DNA of 6,103 nucleotides. Origin: DATJPR01 sp035506295. GTDB lineage: Bacteria; Bacteroidota; Ignavibacteria; UBA10030; UBA6906. The stretch lies in contig DATJPR010000069.1 in the NCBI GenBank assembly GCA_035506295.1, positions 1 to 6,103 of the forward strand, read 5' to 3'. A program made the position numbers and the translations under genes. Every line of letters starts with the position of its first letter. The first letter of the stretch is position 1. The notes beneath the pieces were generated by a model that saw only the letters and a list, made by a program, of their open reading frames with translations, made no database searches and was not told the origin of the DNA. Below are positions 1-5,504 of the stretch, in pieces.

Positions 1-266
1 ATGTCCTCAATTCCTCCAGGCGGCAGTTCATCGTCGCAACGGAACCGGGAATCCTGCATCAGATGAAGCTCCAGGCGCCGACAAAAGAATTCATCGCCGC
101 GCCTCCTGAAGCCAATTGCGCATGTAACGAATGTCCATACATGAAGCTGAATACGCTGGAGAAGCTCTACCGCTGCATGGCCGATCGCTCGCCGGAAGTC
201 ACGCTCTCTGCCGAGATCATGGAGAAAGCGCGGAGGCCGATCGAGAGGATGCTGGCCATGAGCTGA
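1..266 (+). CDS. nadA: Quinolinate synthase NadA, C-terminal part (5' end outside window)
   Basis: NadA condenses iminoaspartate (made by NadB) with dihydroxyacetone phosphate to give quinolinate, the precursor of NAD. It is a cytoplasmic [4Fe-4S] enzyme. The reading frame is already open at base 3 and ends at TGA 264-266, giving about 87 C-terminal residues. It begins with the family-typical stretch FIVATEPGILHQMK, so the ATG at 63 is an internal Met and not the start. The Cys-rich segment NCACNECPYMKLNTLEKLY (Cys codons at 117, 123 and 132) is the C-terminal region that carries the third cluster-ligand cysteine in this family. The end, with A-x-x-PIERMLAMS, also matches the usual NadA tail. 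The N-terminal domains cannot be judged. No neighbour in the window belongs to NAD synthesis. The identification is firm; only the extent is partial. Confidence 0.94.
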   Translation, partial: VLNSSRRQFIVATEPGILHQMKLQAPTKEFIAAPPEANCACNECPYMKLNTLEKLYRCMADRSPEVTLSAEIMEKARRPIERMLAMS

Positions 267-272
267 ACAAAG

Positions 273-400
273 CAGTGTCCAGTGGAGAGTGGACAGTGAC
301 CAGTGTCGATGAGCATGAGAGGAGTGCTGCCACGAACGGTCTACCAGAGCCGAGCACAGATCGCACGACACTGACCACTGGGCACTAGTCACTGGTCACT
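273..400. repeat. Inverted pair of 7-base-periodic repeat blocks (CAGTGNN / CACTGNN)
   Basis: The left block is five consecutive heptads: CAGTGTC (273-279), CAGTGGA (280-286), GAGTGGA (287-293), CAGTGAC (294-300) and CAGTGTC (301-307). The right block is CACTGAC (369-375), CACTGGG (376-382), CACTAGT (383-389), CACTGGT (390-396) and a final CACT (397-400). The blocks are reverse complements: 274-308 pairs with 366-400 at 27 of 35 positions, around a 57-base centre (309-365). The element starts seven bases after the nadA stop. No poly-T run follows the right arm directly, though CTCTTTTT lies at 401-408. It could be a dispersed intergenic repeat, a transcript-end stem-loop or a protein-binding array; the sequence alone does not decide. 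Confidence 0.75.
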
Positions 401-406
401 CTCTTT

Positions 407-435
407 TTGATTCTTCTCTTTTCCTTCCGTATATT
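407..435 (+). promoter_or_regulatory. Sigma-70-like promoter candidate for asnS
   Basis: TTGATT (407-412) and TATATT (430-435) are separated by exactly 17 bases. They match the consensus boxes TTGACA and TATAAT at 4/6 and 5/6 positions. A start site near 442 would give a leader of about 54 bases before the asnS ATG. The spacer and leader are rich in C and T, and the leader contains the perfect 10-base palindrome CGTCGCGACG (448-457). No clear Shine-Dalgarno sequence precedes asnS. The call is by motif only; a Bacteroidota-type primary sigma factor would prefer different boxes. Confidence 0.42.
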
Positions 436-495
436 CCTCAAATCTTTCGTCGCGACGCGGCGTTTCTCTCACCTCACGTTTCCGAATCCAAAGCG

Positions 496-1791
496 ATGGC
501 CCGAACGTATATCGAAGACCTTTCCGGCCTTGTGGGCAGGGAAGCGACATTGAAAGGGTGGCTCTACAACAAGCGGTCCAGCGGAAAGATCCGCTTCCTC
601 ATTCTCCGCGACGGCACAGGCCTCTGTCAGGGCGTTCTCGTGAAGGGTTCGGTCAGCGAAGAGCTCTTCTCGAAGTTCGATCTGCTCACCCAGGAGTCGT
701 CGTTCAGCATGACCGGCGTCGTCCGGAAGGAGCCCCGGGCTCCCGGCGGATTCGAGATGGACGTCACGGCGCTCGAGGTTATCAACGTCGCTTCGGAATA
801 CCCCATCACGCCGAAGGAACATGGGGTCGAATTTCTGATGGACCGCCGCCACCTCTGGCTCCGGTCGAGCCGCCAGCATGCCATCATCCGCATCCGGCAC
901 CAGATCATCAAGGCCATCCGCGAGTTTTTCGACAATCGTGGCTTCGTTCTGCTTGATGCGCCGATCTTCACTCCGGCAGCGTGCGAGGGGACGAGCACGT
1001 TGTTCGGAACGGATTATTTCGATATGGGGAAAGCCTATCTCACGCAGTCAGGCCAGCTCTATGGCGAGGCCGGTGCGATGGCCTTCGGCAAGGTCTATGT
1101 CTTTGGTCCAACCTTCCGGGCGGAGAAATCCAAAACCCGCAGGCACCTGACCGAGTTCTGGATGGTCGAGCCCGAGGTGGCGTTCAACGATCTAAACGAC
1201 AACATGGATCTCGCGGAGGAATTTCTCGAACACATCGTGCAGTCGGTTCTCACGAATCGGAAAGCCGAGCTCGAGCATCTCGGGAGAAACCTGAAATTCC
1301 TTGAAAACGTGAGGAAGCCGCTCCCGCGAATCACCTACGATGAAGCCGTCGAGATCCTGAAGAAACACAATACGCCGTTCACGTGGGGGGACGATCTCGG
1401 CGGCACAGACGAGACTGTCGTGTCCGAGCAATTCGACCGCCCCGTCATGGTGCATCATTATCCCGCGGCGGTCAAGGCCTTTTACATGAAGCGCGATCCG
1501 GCCCGTCCGGACCTCGCTCTCGCCGTCGACGTTCTCGCGCCGGAAGGATACGGCGAAATCATCGGGGGAAGCCAGCGTGAAGATGACCTAGAAACGCTCA
1601 CGCAGCGCCTTCAGGAGCAAAACCTCCCGCAGGACGCATTCGAATGGTATCTCGACCTGCGACGCTACGGATCGGTTCCGCACTCGGGCTTCGGGCTTGG
1701 CGTGGAGCGCACTGTGTCCTGGATTTGCGGGCTGGATCACGTGCGCGAGACAATTCCCTTCCCCCGCATGATTTACCGTCTGACACCGTAA
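496..1791 (+). CDS. asnS: Asparaginyl-tRNA synthetase (class IIb)
   Basis: This enzyme activates asparagine with ATP and charges tRNA-Asn in the cytoplasm. The 431-residue product has a normal length for bacterial AsnRS. An N-terminal OB-fold anticodon-binding domain spans roughly residues 5-105 and the class II catalytic domain roughly 115-431. Motif 1 lies around 130-160. Motif 2 includes FRAEKSKTRRHLTEF (207-221, Arg208) and continues to the VEPE at 224-227, a pattern typical of AsnRS rather than AspRS. IIGGSQRE lies at 355-362. Motif 3 is GFGLGVER (398-405), followed by the usual ending IPFPRM. ATG 496 fits the expected N-terminus; no strong ribosome-binding site precedes it. Having AsnRS implies direct charging of tRNA-Asn, although the amidotransferase route could coexist. 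It probably heads a transcript that continues into the ABC exporter nine bases downstream. No key residue appears to be missing. Confidence 0.96.
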   Translation: MARTYIEDLSGLVGREATLKGWLYNKRSSGKIRFLILRDGTGLCQGVLVKGSVSEELFSKFDLLTQESSFSMTGVVRKEPRAPGGFEMDVTALEVINVASEYPITPKEHGVEFLMDRRHLWLRSSRQHAIIRIRHQIIKAIREFFDNRGFVLLDAPIFTPAACEGTSTLFGTDYFDMGKAYLTQSGQLYGEAGAMAFGKVYVFGPTFRAEKSKTRRHLTEFWMVEPEVAFNDLNDNMDLAEEFLEHIVQSVLTNRKAELEHLGRNLKFLENVRKPLPRITYDEAVEILKKHNTPFTWGDDLGGTDETVVSEQFDRPVMVHHYPAAVKAFYMKRDPARPDLALAVDVLAPEGYGEIIGGSQREDDLETLTQRLQEQNLPQDAFEWYLDLRRYGSVPHSGFGLGVERTVSWICGLDHVRETIPFPRMIYRLTP

Positions 1792-1800
1792 TCCGCCGCC

Positions 1801-2715
1801 ATGCTGACCATCGAAAATCTCCGAAAAGAATACGCAAGAGTTGTGGCGCTTGAGGACGTCTCGTTCGAGGTTGAGAAGGGGGAGATCTTCGGCCTCATCG
1901 GGCCGAACGGAGCCGGGAAAACGACCACGATCAGGATCATCCTGAACATCATCGAAGCCGACAGCGGCAAGGTGCTGTTCGATGGAAAGGAATTCTCGCC
2001 CGACCTCCAGAACAGCGTCGGGTATCTTCCCGAGGAGCGCGGGCTCTACAAGAAAAGCACCGTCATGGATACCATCCTGTATTTTGCCGAGCTGCGCGGG
2101 ATGGCCCGGTCCACGGCAAGGGCAAAGGCCACGGAGTGGCTGCAGAAGATGGGACTCGGCGATCATACGAAGCGAAAGGTGGAGGAGCTCTCCAAGGGGA
2201 ACCAGCAGAAGATTCAGTTCGTGAGCGCGATCATCCATGACCCGAAGCTGATCGTCCTCGACGAGCCGTTTTCCGGCCTCGATCCCGTGAACCAGGAGCT
2301 CTTCAAGGAGATCTTCCTTGCGCTGAAACAGCAAGGGAAGGCCGTAATTTATTCGACACACCAGATGGAGCAGGCGGAGAAACTCAGCGATTCGCTCTGC
2401 CTGATCGACAGGGGCAGATCGGTGCTTCGCGGGTCGATGCGGGACGTCAAAAGGAAATACGGGTCGAATACCTTGCTGATCGAGTTCAACGGCGACGGCA
2501 CGTTTCTGGAAAGCTTGCCCGGCGTGAAGCACACGATCCGTTATGGGAACAGCGCCGAACTGCAACTGGACGGTGTCGTGGATCTCCGGCGGCTTGTGCA
2601 GGAAATCAACGCGCGTCTCGATCTCAGGAAATTTGAGCTGAAGGAACCGTCGCTGCAGTCGATCTTCCTTGAGGTGGTCGGGGCACGCAAGACCACCCAG
2701 GAGGCGCAGGCATGA
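1801..2715 (+). CDS. ABC transporter ATP-binding protein (NatA/YhaQ-like, DUF4162-type C-terminus)
   Basis: This is the cytoplasmic ATPase that powers the permease encoded next. The 304-residue protein shows a complete nucleotide-binding domain: Walker A GPNGAGKTT (34-42), the Q-loop region GYLPEERGLY (74-83), signature LSKGNQQ (130-136), Walker B LIVLDEP (150-156), D-loop SGLDP (158-162) and the switch His187 in STHQM. The LPEERGLY form of the Q-loop, with Glu where many ABC proteins have Gln, is typical of this subfamily (COG4152). About 90 residues follow the ATPase core, from about 215, and correspond to the DUF4162-type extension; they include the family-like ending EPSLQSIFLEVVG. ATG 1801 lies nine bases after the asnS stop with no clear ribosome-binding site, which suggests translational coupling. 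Relatives are labelled Na+ efflux (NatA) or general ABC-2 exporters. The substrate cannot be told from sequence. Confidence 0.92.
   Translation: MLTIENLRKEYARVVALEDVSFEVEKGEIFGLIGPNGAGKTTTIRIILNIIEADSGKVLFDGKEFSPDLQNSVGYLPEERGLYKKSTVMDTILYFAELRGMARSTARAKATEWLQKMGLGDHTKRKVEELSKGNQQKIQFVSAIIHDPKLIVLDEPFSGLDPVNQELFKEIFLALKQQGKAVIYSTHQMEQAEKLSDSLCLIDRGRSVLRGSMRDVKRKYGSNTLLIEFNGDGTFLESLPGVKHTIRYGNSAELQLDGVVDLRRLVQEINARLDLRKFELKEPSLQSIFLEVVGARKTTQEAQA
2699..2704 (+). promoter_or_regulatory. Consensus Shine-Dalgarno site for the ABC permease
   Basis: AGGAGG lies seven bases upstream of the permease ATG at 2712, within the last codons of the ATPase gene. Sequence and spacing are ideal, and this supports ATG 2712 as the start. 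It also shows that this genome does use canonical Shine-Dalgarno sites, even though asnS, the ATPase, nuoJ and nuoL lack obvious ones. Confidence 0.75.
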
Positions 2716-3962
2716 ACAAGATCCTTGCCGTCGCACGCTGGGAGTATCTGGAAAAGGTGAAGAGCAAGGCCTTCCTTATCGGCCTCCTCGTGACGCCTGT
2801 CATCATGTTGGCCATGGGATTCCTTCCCATGATGTTTGTGACACAAGAGGACACAACGACCAAGGTCCTCGGGATCATCGATCGCAGCGGGGCGGTCGCG
2901 GATCAGTTCCGGATCCGCATGGAGTCGAAGTACAAGCTCTCCAACGGCAATCCGAACTATGTCGTGCGGATCATCGACAGCTCCCCCTCCGATTCGGCGT
3001 CGGCTGTGCGCAGCGCCGATGGCATGGTCTTAAGCGGCGAGCTCGAAGGGTTTTGCACGGTGGGAACGGAAATCGCCAGCGACAGTGTCGACCTCCAGTA
3101 CCGGTCCCGGTCCGTCGGTGATTTTCAATTGCTGGACCGGATGGAGAAAACCCTCCGTGGTATCATCGCAGAGAAGCGCGCGCAAGCGATGGGTCTGAAC
3201 CCGTCCGTGGTGAAGGACCTCACCGAGCAGTTCGAGCTGAGAACGGTGAAGTTGAACAAGAGCGGCGGCCAGGAGGAGGCGGATTTCGGCAAGGTCTACT
3301 TTTCGTCGTTTGCGTTTCTGATGATGATGTTTTTCATGATCGTGACCTCGGGGCAGTTGCTCGTCCGGAGTGTCATCGAAGAGAAATCCAACCGCATCGT
3401 CGAGGTGCTGGTCTCCTCGTGCTCGCCGAGGGATCTCATGGCGGGGAAGGTCCTTGGACTGAGCGGGCTTGGGTTCACGCAGCTCGTGATCTGGGGAACG
3501 ATCGGCCTGTTCATTTCGCTGAAGACGGGCAACGTCTTCATTCATCCCGCCGAGGCCGGATTCCTGATCATGTACTTCGTCCTCGGATACCTGTTCTACG
3601 CGGGAGTGTTCATCGCCGCCGGCTCGCCGTTTAACACCGAACAGGAAGCCCAACAGATCAATTCGTATCTGATCATTTTGCTGATCCTGCCGATCGTCCT
3701 TTCGTTTCCGGCGATGCGGGATCCCGAAGCCACATGGCTCCGTGTCCTCACCTTCATCCCTTTCTTCACTCCCACGATGATGGCCCTCAGAGTCCCCATC
3801 CAGTTTCCCGCCCCCTGGGAAATTGCCGTGACCATCGTCGTCATGGTGGCCTCGATTTACGGCGCGATGGTGGCGGCAGGGAAGATCTTCCGCATCGGCA
3901 TTCTCTCGACGGGAAAGAGCCCCACCCTGCGAGAGCTTATTCACTGGGTGAAGAACGGCTAA
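2712..3962 (+). CDS. ABC-2 type exporter permease (NatB-like, COG1668)
   Basis: This is the inner-membrane subunit of the exporter, partner of the preceding ATPase; its start overlaps that gene's stop in an ATGA (2712-2715). The 416-residue protein has the family layout. A short cytoplasmic N-terminus contains ARWEYLEKVKSKAF and is followed by TM1 (about 20-43). A large extracytoplasmic domain covers about 44-193. A C-terminal membrane domain has hydrophobic segments near 196-218, 248-270, 283-304, 318-334, 342-360 and 369-391. The cytoplasmic stretch EEKSNRIVEVLVSSCSPRD (223-241), just after the second segment, is highly typical and probably contacts the ATPase. The later GSPFNTEQEAQQ (304-315) is another family hallmark. 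Named relatives export Na+ (NatAB) or peptides and toxic compounds; the substrate here is unknown. Nothing looks truncated. Confidence 0.91.
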   Translation: MNKILAVARWEYLEKVKSKAFLIGLLVTPVIMLAMGFLPMMFVTQEDTTTKVLGIIDRSGAVADQFRIRMESKYKLSNGNPNYVVRIIDSSPSDSASAVRSADGMVLSGELEGFCTVGTEIASDSVDLQYRSRSVGDFQLLDRMEKTLRGIIAEKRAQAMGLNPSVVKDLTEQFELRTVKLNKSGGQEEADFGKVYFSSFAFLMMMFFMIVTSGQLLVRSVIEEKSNRIVEVLVSSCSPRDLMAGKVLGLSGLGFTQLVIWGTIGLFISLKTGNVFIHPAEAGFLIMYFVLGYLFYAGVFIAAGSPFNTEQEAQQINSYLIILLILPIVLSFPAMRDPEATWLRVLTFIPFFTPTMMALRVPIQFPAPWEIAVTIVVMVASIYGAMVAAGKIFRIGILSTGKSPTLRELIHWVKNG

Positions 3963-3965
3963 GGA
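3961..3965 (+). promoter_or_regulatory. Probable Shine-Dalgarno site for the beta-barrel protein
   Basis: AAGGA overlaps the last two bases of the permease stop codon and lies ten bases before ATG 3976. Spacing is slightly long but workable. The overlap with the stop suggests translation continuing from the permease gene. Confidence 0.45.
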
Positions 3966-3975
3966 AATCCCCTTC

Positions 3976-4482
3976 ATGTCAACCAGAACATTCCTCTCCC
4001 TTTTCGCGGCTCTGCTCCTGGTCCTGCCCTGGTCATCGCGATCACAAGTCGTGGTTTCCCGGCAGGGGAGCGAGACATCGATGCGCACCAATGTTTTCGG
4101 ATTGGGATTTGCCGGGGGTCCGGCGACGGGGTTGGGCCTCAGTTTTCGTCACCACCTTCCTTCGCCTTTCAGCTACCAGCTCATCGGGGGAATCATCAAG
4201 GCCACTGATCGGCTCTACTACTCCGTCGGCGGCGAATTCCAGTACGATCTCTCCCGCACCTCGGCGATCCGTTTCTACGCTGCCGGTGGGCTCTCGTATT
4301 ATTTTTCGGGGATCTCGGGACACAACGATATGGTCGCGCCCTCTCGTGCGGGTCTCGGCATTGGCGCCGAGACGGCAACAGGATCGGGGTTCCATCTGAA
4401 CGGCGATCTTCTCTTCACGTACTTCAGTGACGGCACTGTGCTGCCGCTGCCCCAGATCGGCTTCCATTACTACTTCTACTAG
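3976..4482 (+). CDS. Small putative outer-membrane beta-barrel protein, secreted by signal peptide
   Basis: I do not recognise a named family. The 168-residue product starts with a clear signal peptide: a positive N-terminus (MSTR), a hydrophobic core (FLSLFAALLLVLPW) and a likely signal peptidase I cut after Ser23, leaving Gln24 first. The mature part is rich in Gly, Tyr and Phe and shows alternating amphipathic strands near 41-61, 65-74, 80-92, 97-111, 124-134, 139-150 and 158-168. It ends in aromatics (GFHYYFY). Together these features suggest a small barrel of about eight strands in the outer membrane. There are no cysteines, so it is not a lipoprotein. It starts 13 bases after the ABC permease stop and may be cotranscribed with it. 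Function is unknown; a periplasmic beta-rich protein is the main alternative. Confidence 0.72.
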   Translation: MSTRTFLSLFAALLLVLPWSSRSQVVVSRQGSETSMRTNVFGLGFAGGPATGLGLSFRHHLPSPFSYQLIGGIIKATDRLYYSVGGEFQYDLSRTSAIRFYAAGGLSYYFSGISGHNDMVAPSRAGLGIGAETATGSGFHLNGDLLFTYFSDGTVLPLPQIGFHYYFY

Positions 4483-4512
4483 CACCGCGGGCTCCGCATC
4501 ACCCACGGTACG

Positions 4513-4546
4513 ATCGGCGAGGCGCAGCCTGGCTCCCTCCGCCGAT
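4513..4546 (+). other. Weak hairpin in the gap after the beta-barrel gene
   Basis: ATCGGCG (4513-4519) is the exact reverse complement of CGCCGAT (4540-4546). A second short stem, AGGC (4520-4523) with GCCT (4527-4530), stacks inside the 20-base loop. No run of T follows, so it is not a convincing intrinsic terminator. It is the only notable stem I found between 4483 and 4679, and a stem this size can arise by chance in GC-rich DNA. Confidence 0.25.
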
Positions 4547-4621
4547 ACGCCCTTCTTCGGCATCACTCCGGGCACCGGTTTCCTGAACACCCCTGCCGAT
4601 GGCTTCAACAGTGAAATCGGG

Positions 4622-4650
4622 TTGAATCTCTGTCCCTTTCCTTGTATTAT
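4622..4650 (+). promoter_or_regulatory. Sigma-70-like promoter candidate for nuoJKL
   Basis: TTGAAT (4622-4627) and TATTAT (4645-4650) are separated by exactly 17 bases, matching the consensus boxes at 4/6 and 5/6. A start near 4657 would give a leader of about 23 bases before the GTG start of nuoJ. The spacer is pyrimidine-rich. Box type, spacing and spacer composition closely resemble the site upstream of asnS (407-435), which strengthens both. Evidence is motif-based only. Confidence 0.42.
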
Positions 4651-4679
4651 CAACCTTCGTCATCTCTTCCTCAAAACCT

Positions 4680-5192
4680 GTGAGCGCAGAACTCCTTCTT
4701 TTTTTCTTCCTCGCGGCTGTGGCGGTCACCACCGCCGTGCTTATGATCACACGGCGCAACCCCGTTGTCAGCGCGGTGTGTCTCATCGGGAATTTCTTTG
4801 CCCTCGCCGGCCTCTATCTCCTGCTGCGGGCACAGTTTCTGGCGGTTCTGCAAATCATCGTCTACACCGGCGCGATCATGGTCCTGGTGATTTTCGTGAT
4901 CATGCTCTTGAATCTGGGAGACGAGCGAAGCCTGGCGGAGCGCTTAAACCTGCGGTCGACCATCGGGGTGGTCCTTAGCGCAGGGCTTCTCCTCGAGCTG
5001 TTCGTCATCATCGGCGCCCGGGGGGCATCGAGCATCCCGGCGTCCATCCATCCGCAGAGTGAAGCCCTGGGCACTGTCGAAGAAGTGGGGAGCGCCCTTT
5101 TCGGCCGTTTCGTGCTGCCCTTTGAAATCACTTCGTTGCTCCTCCTGGTGGCCATTGTCGGAGCCGTTCTGTTGGCGAAGAGGCGTCTATGA
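4680..5192 (+). CDS. nuoJ: NADH-quinone oxidoreductase subunit J (complex I membrane arm)
   Basis: NuoJ is a small inner-membrane subunit next to NuoK in complex I, which couples NADH (or another donor) oxidation by quinone to proton pumping. The 170-residue product has five hydrophobic segments, near 4-22, 28-49, 53-78, 93-113 and 144-166. The hallmark VYTGAIMVLVIFVIMLLN (61-78) is the conserved third helix, with the tyrosine (Tyr62) seen in the family. The C-terminal FEITSLLLLVAIVGAVLLAK is also typical. The start is GTG at 4680: it is the only plausible start codon after the in-frame stop at 4623-4625, and it yields a family-like N-terminus. No Shine-Dalgarno site is visible. It overlaps nuoK by an ATGA. 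In many genomes nuoI precedes nuoJ; here the preceding gene is the barrel protein. Confidence 0.95.
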   Translation: MSAELLLFFFLAAVAVTTAVLMITRRNPVVSAVCLIGNFFALAGLYLLLRAQFLAVLQIIVYTGAIMVLVIFVIMLLNLGDERSLAERLNLRSTIGVVLSAGLLLELFVIIGARGASSIPASIHPQSEALGTVEEVGSALFGRFVLPFEITSLLLLVAIVGAVLLAKRRL

Positions 5193-5494
5193 GTGTCCCG
5201 ATCTCCTACTATCTTATCGTGAGCGCGACGATGTTCGTCATCGGCGTCGCGGGCGTGATGATCCGCCGCAACGCCATTGTCGTGTTCATGTGCATCGAGC
5301 TCATGCTCAATTCCGTGAATCTCACGCTGGTCGCCTACTCGGCGGCCTTCGGCGACCTCACCGGCCAAATGCTCGTGCTCTTCGTGATGGCGGTTGCGGC
5401 TGCCGAAGCAGCGGTAGGGCTCGCGATTGTCATCGCGCTGTTCCGAAACAAGCAGACGGTGGATATCGACGAGATCAATATTCTGAAATGGTGA
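5189..5494 (+). CDS. nuoK: NADH-quinone oxidoreductase subunit K (complex I membrane arm)
   Basis: NuoK is the MrpC/MnhC-like three-helix subunit at the junction between the quinone module and the antiporter-like pumps. At 101 residues it has the standard length. The hydrophobic segments are near 4-23, 28-50 and 60-84. Both conserved membrane glutamates are present: Glu37 in FMCIELMLNSVNL and Glu73 in AAAEAAVGLAI, equivalent to E. coli Glu36 and Glu72, which are implicated in proton transfer. ATG 5189 overlaps the nuoJ stop in ATGA; a partial ribosome-binding site, GAGG (5180-5183), lies five bases upstream. It is followed by nuoL after ten bases. Confidence 0.96.
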   Translation: MSVPISYYLIVSATMFVIGVAGVMIRRNAIVVFMCIELMLNSVNLTLVAYSAAFGDLTGQMLVLFVMAVAAAEAAVGLAIVIALFRNKQTVDIDEINILKW

Positions 5495-5504
5495 TTGTTC
5501 TTCC

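Noticed and set aside
63..266. Separate 67-residue protein starting at ATG 63
   Set aside because: The frame is open upstream to the window edge and the upstream codons encode conserved NadA sequence, so this ATG is internal.
131..388. Open frame of 85 codons on the plus strand through the heptad repeat
   Set aside because: It begins inside nadA in another frame and continues through the repeat blocks, which explains its low-complexity content.
448..457. Perfect palindrome CGTCGCGACG as an operator
   Set aside because: A single 10-base GC-rich palindrome is expected by chance at this composition, and no second copy was seen near another promoter.
2020..2050. Glu in place of Gln in the Q-loop of the ABC ATPase as a sign of a defective enzyme
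   Set aside because: The LPEERGLY form is normal for this subfamily, and all other ATPase motifs are intact.
1588..2736. Long open frame of 382 codons on the minus strand
   Set aside because: It lies opposite the 3' end of asnS and the whole ABC ATPase, both of which have full family motifs. Its translation is rich in Arg, His, Asp and Leu and matches no family I know. This is the usual antisense shadow in GC-rich DNA.
3030..4091. Open frame of 353 codons on the minus strand
   Set aside because: It is antisense to the ABC permease. The product is highly charged (His, Asp, Arg, Glu) with no motif or credible start context.
4513..4546. Intrinsic terminator after the beta-barrel gene
   Set aside because: The stem is only seven pairs with a 20-base loop and there is no T-run after it; kept only as a weak hairpin.
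4042..4653. Open frame of 203 codons on the minus strand covering the barrel gene and the gap
   Set aside because: It is opposite a gene with a signal peptide and strand pattern, and its own translation shows no recognisable domain.
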